64,000 bases of DNA from Bacteroidota bacterium (GTDB lineage Bacteria > Bacteroidota > Ignavibacteria > UBA10030): assembly GCA_021813905.1 (NCBI GenBank), contig JAKAJH010000005.1:1-64000 (forward strand), in the 5' to 3' direction. Within the stretch, counting starts at the first letter, position 1. Each line of letters starts with the position of its first letter. The position numbers were made by a program, and so were the translations under genes. Positions 60,649 through 64,000 of the stretch are shown in pieces. The notes beneath the pieces were generated by a model. The model did not search any database. It was not told where the DNA came from and worked only from the letters and a program-made list of their open reading frames with translations.

Positions 60649-62211
60649 ATGCTCAATCGCATCGTCGTCACCCTCGGGTGTTGGCTGTTGCTGGCCCTCC
60701 GCGCAAGCGCGCAGACGCTTGCCGTGGACGATCCCGTCCTTCGCAATATCTGGCATGAGGCGATGGATTCTTCAAGGCTCGAATTGCTCGGCCACCAGCT
60801 GCTCGATGTCATTGGTCCACGTCTCACCGGCTCGCCGCAGATGGAACAGGCGCACGAGTGGGCTGTCCGCACGTACGCGGCGTGGGGGATTGAAGCGAAG
60901 AAGGAGCCCTGGGGTCGCTGGCGCCGCTGGGAACGCGGTATTACGCATGTCGACCTGCTGGAGCCGCGCGTCCGCTCGCTCGAAGCGACCATGCTCGCCT
61001 GGAGTCCCGCGACAAAGAAGAACGGCATAACTGCAGAACTCGTCATTCTCCCCGACGTCGACGATTCACTCGCCTTCCAGCGCTGGCTTCCGTCCGTGAA
61101 GGGGAAATTCGTGCTGATCTCCATGCCCCAACCGACCGGCCGGCCGGATAAGGACTGGGAAGAGTTCGCACTGAAGGATTCATTCGACAGTCTCAAAGCG
61201 CTTCGCAGCCGGACGACCGATGCGTGGGCCGCCCGCCTCCGCAAGACCGGCTTCAAGGCCGACACGCTTCCGGACATCCTGGAGCAGGCCGGCGCGGCCG
61301 GTACACTGACGAACCGCTGGTCCTTCGGCTGGGGAGTGGACAAAGTGTTCGGCACCACCGCGCACAAGACGCCGGTGATCGACGTCAGCCTCGAAGACTA
61401 CACGCTGCTCTACCGCCTGACCGAGTACGGCGACAAACCGTTGATCCGGGTGGTCACCGAATCGAAGACCGGGGACGAAGTCCCGACATTCAACACAGTG
61501 GCCACGATCCGCGGCACCGAGAAGCCGGACGAATACGTCATTCTCTCCGCGCATCTTGATTCGTGGGATGCCGGCTCCGGCGCGACAGACAACGGCACCG
61601 GAACCATCACCATGATGGAGGCGATGCGGATCCTGGAGAAGTACTATCCGCACCCGAAACGGACGATCATCGCCGGACACTGGGAAAGTGAAGAGCAGGG
61701 CCTGAACGGTTCGCGGGCGTTCGTGATCGATCACCCGGACATCGTGGCGAAGGCGCAGGCGGTCTTCAATCAGGACAACGGCACGGGGCGCGTGATCGGC
61801 ATCGGCGCGCAGGGGCTCATCCATGCCGGCGAATTCCTCGCCCGCTGGCTGACGGAAGTCCCGTCGGAGGTCACGAAGAACATCCGTCTTGACGTGCCCG
61901 GCATGCCGATGGGCGGCGGAAGCGACAACGCCTCCTTCACTGCGGCCGGGGCGCCCGGATTCGGTCTGTTTTCGAATACATGGGATTACTTCCTCTACAC
62001 CTGGCACACCAATCGCGACACGTACGACAAGCTGGTGTTCGACGATCTGAAGAACAATGCCGTGCTCGTGGCATCGCTTGCGTACCTGGCATCGGAGGAT
62101 CCGCAGTTCCTGCCGCGCGATCGCCGCGTGATGCCGGTCGATCTGAAGACCGGACAGCCGCGCCCGTGGCCGGAATTGCACGAGCCTAACCGGACCGGCG
62201 CACCCCACTGA
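60649..62211 (+). CDS. Secreted M28 zinc aminopeptidase/carboxypeptidase-like
   Basis: This 520-residue exported peptidase has a signal peptide (LGCWLLLALRASAQ). Zinc ligands of family M28 are visible: His and Asp in SAHLDSWDAGSGATDNGTG, Glu in WESEEQGLNGSRAF, Asp in NQDNGTGRV and His in YTWHTNRDTYDK. A PA-like insertion occupies the region before it. It removes single amino acids from peptides outside the cytoplasm. GGAG lies 7 bp before the ATG and a terminator follows the gene. Confidence 0.92.
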   Translation: MLNRIVVTLGCWLLLALRASAQTLAVDDPVLRNIWHEAMDSSRLELLGHQLLDVIGPRLTGSPQMEQAHEWAVRTYAAWGIEAKKEPWGRWRRWERGITHVDLLEPRVRSLEATMLAWSPATKKNGITAELVILPDVDDSLAFQRWLPSVKGKFVLISMPQPTGRPDKDWEEFALKDSFDSLKALRSRTTDAWAARLRKTGFKADTLPDILEQAGAAGTLTNRWSFGWGVDKVFGTTAHKTPVIDVSLEDYTLLYRLTEYGDKPLIRVVTESKTGDEVPTFNTVATIRGTEKPDEYVILSAHLDSWDAGSGATDNGTGTITMMEAMRILEKYYPHPKRTIIAGHWESEEQGLNGSRAFVIDHPDIVAKAQAVFNQDNGTGRVIGIGAQGLIHAGEFLARWLTEVPSEVTKNIRLDVPGMPMGGGSDNASFTAAGAPGFGLFSNTWDYFLYTWHTNRDTYDKLVFDDLKNNAVLVASLAYLASEDPQFLPRDRRVMPVDLKTGQPRPWPELHEPNRTGAPH

Positions 62212-62228
62212 CGTGTTCAAGGAAAAGA

Positions 62229-62261
62229 AGGGCGGATCTTCCACGGGTCCGCCCTCTTTTT
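62229..62261 (+). terminator. Intrinsic terminator
   Basis: AGGGCGGA-TCTTCCACGGG-TCCGCCCT followed by CTTTTTG lies 18 bp after the M28 stop codon. Confidence 0.88.
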
Positions 62262-62346
62262 GTGCCCGAAACCGTGCATCACACGCACGCTGAAACTCTG
62301 TCCCGACGCCGCGTGTTCTTCAATGCAGACACCATTCGGGACCACG

Positions 62347-63408
62347 ATGTCAACGCAACAGCAGGCTCTTCAGCGTTCTCCTCTTCACCGCTCAGACACA
62401 TCCGATCCACTGGAACACCGCAATCCGCCATCCATCTACTTTTGCGACGGCGATGACCGGAGCGAACCTCGTTCGCGTCACTCTCTTCCGCCGGAAACAA
62501 AGCTCGCGGTACGCGCACTCCACGTGCTCGACCCGCGCTGGAACTGGGTAATCGTTCTCTATTACACGCTCTGGCTGGTCAGTGCTTGGATTGCCGTCCA
62601 TTCCGGATCATTTCTCGTACGGTTGGCCATGGCGCTGACGGGGGGACTTGTGCTTTCCACGCTCTCCGTACTCGCGCATGAGGCATCCCACAATCTCTTC
62701 ACGCACCGTGCTTCCGTCGACCAGTGGTTCGGATTCTTTGCCGGCCTGCCGGTGCTGTTCTCGTCCGCCGGGTACCGCGTGATGCATCCGCTGCACCACA
62801 AGTATCTGCGCTCGGAGCGCGATCCGGACGACATCGAAAACATCACGCGTAACTCCCGTCTGCTCCGGGTCGTGTACATCTTCGTCTTCGTCGCTGCGGT
62901 CTATTTGTATCTCGTGACGGTGCCGGTCAACGGATACCGGAACGGGACCCGGGAAGAGCGCCGCGCGATCCTTCTTGAACTTGGGGGGATGGTGCTGGTC
63001 CTGGGGGCGGCATGGACGCTGCTGCCGGTGACGGTCCTGGTGGTCGGGTGGGTCCTGCCCCTGCTCGTCGCCGGACAGATCGCCAACATCCGGGGACTGG
63101 CCGAACACGGATTGACAGCCACCGGCAATGAGCTGATCAACGCGCGGACGGTGACCAGCACTCCCGTGCTCTCATTCCTGATGTGCAACATCAACTACCA
63201 CCTTGAACACCATCTGTATCCCGGCGTGCCGTGGTACAATCTCCCGCGTTTGCACGAACTTCTTCAGAGAGAGGAAGAGCGGGCCGGTGCATCCGTGTAT
63301 CGGGGGTACGGAGCGTTCCTGCGCGATGTGGCCCGCGTGCTCCTCCATGGCGTGACGCCGGGGCGCCGGCTGATCCCTGCGCACATCCGCGAACATGTTT
63401 GCGTCTGA
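62347..63408 (+). CDS. Membrane fatty acid desaturase
   Basis: This membrane enzyme of about 353 residues belongs to the fatty acid desaturase superfamily. Three histidine boxes bind the diiron centre: HEASH (HxxxH), HPLHH (HxxHH) and NYHLEHH. Four membrane helices are visible. It introduces a double bond into a lipid chain, or hydroxylates or ketolates a carotenoid. The start is uncertain: ATGs at 62323 and 62347 have no strong ribosome site. It is the only gene here between two others on the same strand. Confidence 0.88.
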   Translation: MSTQQQALQRSPLHRSDTSDPLEHRNPPSIYFCDGDDRSEPRSRHSLPPETKLAVRALHVLDPRWNWVIVLYYTLWLVSAWIAVHSGSFLVRLAMALTGGLVLSTLSVLAHEASHNLFTHRASVDQWFGFFAGLPVLFSSAGYRVMHPLHHKYLRSERDPDDIENITRNSRLLRVVYIFVFVAAVYLYLVTVPVNGYRNGTREERRAILLELGGMVLVLGAAWTLLPVTVLVVGWVLPLLVAGQIANIRGLAEHGLTATGNELINARTVTSTPVLSFLMCNINYHLEHHLYPGVPWYNLPRLHELLQREEERAGASVYRGYGAFLRDVARVLLHGVTPGRRLIPAHIREHVCV

Positions 63409-63471
63409 ATCCTGTATTCGCGATCATGCTCTCGTTCCCCTGAGGCGTTCACCGCAACCAAGGAGCGTGTC

Positions 63472-64000
63472 ATCGATCGTCTTCCCCGAATCCTTCTTGC
63501 CTGTCTGCTGCCGCTCCTGCCGGCACTGACGGCACAACCGGTCTGCACTCATCCGTACGATCTTGTCATCCGCAACGGCCGCGTCATCGACCCCGAGCGC
63601 CGGCTTGACAGCGTGCTCACGGTTGGCATTCGCGGAGGAACCATCACGGCACTCACGACCGACTCGCTTCAGGCTCTGCGGACCATCGACGCCCGCGGAC
63701 GTGTGGTTGCGCCGGGGTTTATCGATATCCTGTCGTATGATGCCGGCGAGATCGGCGCATGGAACAAGATCGCCGACGGTGTCACAACCAACCTCTCCAT
63801 GCACGGTGGCACGACCTCGCCCAAGGCCTGGTTCACCGACATGGCACGGCGACGCCTTCCGCTGAACTACGGCGCGTCGTTCTTTTACATGCTTGCCCGC
63901 ATGAAATTCATCGGCAACCGCTACGCGCACGCGTCGCCGGCGGTGATCGCAAACCTCACGACGATGGCGGAGACGGCGCTCAAGGAAGGGGCCCTCGGGA
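63472..64000 (+). CDS. N-acyl-D-amino-acid deacylase-like amidohydrolase, partial (runs off the end)
   Basis: In this frame the plus strand reads IDRLPRILLACLLPLLPALTAQ (a signal peptide), YDLVIRNGRVIDPERRLDSV, RVVAPGFIDILSYDAGEIG and NKIADGVTTNLSMHGGTTS, matching the opening of exported amidohydrolases of the D-aminoacylase group. The usual metal-binding HxH after FID is replaced by L-S-Y, as in the subgroup without that pair. AGGAG is 6 bp upstream of an ATC at 63472; no ATG, GTG or TTG lies in frame at a better position, so translation may begin at ATC. The 3' end is outside the window. Confidence 0.78.
   Translation, partial: MDRLPRILLACLLPLLPALTAQPVCTHPYDLVIRNGRVIDPERRLDSVLTVGIRGGTITALTTDSLQALRTIDARGRVVAPGFIDILSYDAGEIGAWNKIADGVTTNLSMHGGTTSPKAWFTDMARRRLPLNYGASFFYMLARMKFIGNRYAHASPAVIANLTTMAETALKEGALG

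Noticed and set aside
1-64000. CRISPR array, rRNA operon, complete insertion sequence or prophage
   Set aside because: No regularly spaced identical repeats, no rRNA sequence, no intact transposase and no phage structural genes were seen. The minisatellites have degenerate units without unique spacers.

Overview
This is a 64 kb chromosomal segment from a high-GC (about 60 percent by eye) member of the Bacteroidota/Ignavibacteriota (FCB) group. Three large secreted enzymes end in a type IX secretion sorting domain that opens with the YPNPFNP motif. There is a TonB-dependent receptor with a carboxypeptidase-like N-terminal domain paired with a DUF4249 lipoprotein. Many lipoproteins and beta-barrel proteins are also encoded. 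There is no rRNA, prophage, complete insertion sequence or CRISPR array. One tRNA gene (Pro, anticodon GGG) is present.

Layout. 0-5 kb: an MFS exporter, anhydromuropeptide kinase (anmK), a truncated and frameshifted endonuclease IV (nfo) remnant, repeats and a secreted DUF4350-like protein. 5.1-13.3 kb: the most unusual part, a run of ten small genes, all on the minus strand and visibly lower in GC. Each is separated from the next by an inverted-repeat site with GTTRRRY/RYYYAAC-like ends. I read this as an integron gene-cassette array without an integrase (CALIN type). Three cassette products carry the RNxxxH motif of HEPN nucleases, one is a NYN (PIN-like) ribonuclease and one is a broken ORF6N gene. 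This suggests a store of defence or toxin-like functions. 13.3-15.6 kb: a Fic AMPylase gene bracketed on both sides by the same degenerate minisatellite.

15.6-21.4 kb (plus strand): a lone AmmeMemoRadiSam radical SAM enzyme, a short DUF1761/SRPBCC/degenerate EEP-like lipoprotein operon, a membrane-anchored amidase and a helical-repeat/response-regulator fusion. 21.4-36 kb: mostly minus-strand housekeeping and envelope genes (Omp85-type barrel, Cdd1-type HhH protein, NlpC/P60 peptidase, esterase, bacilliredoxin, Cpn10, tricorn-type protease, metallophosphoesterase, pirin), plus a class A beta-lactamase-like protein. 36-43 kb: an outer-membrane barrel, a YCF48-type lipoprotein, an arylsulfotransferase-like lipoprotein and an arsR-arsM unit with a perfect 18-bp palindromic operator.

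43-50 kb: tRNA-Pro, a zinc-ribbon protein, two T9SS-exported carbohydrate-active proteins, an O-methyltransferase and an AlaX-like editing protein. 50-57 kb: a TPR protein, the TonB receptor/DUF4249 pair and a DASS anion transporter. 57-64 kb: tag glycosylase, a T9SS-exported GH31 enzyme, an M28 peptidase, a fatty acid desaturase and an amidohydrolase that runs off the end and appears to start at ATC.

Two dispersed repeat themes cut across the map. One is short tandem GTACG-rich tracts (at 13.5, 43.1, 47.6, 47.8 and 48.9 kb), one of which lies inside a coding region ahead of its signal peptide. The other is palindromic or CGAAGCACGAA-type repeats, one of them beside a RAYT transposase remnant.
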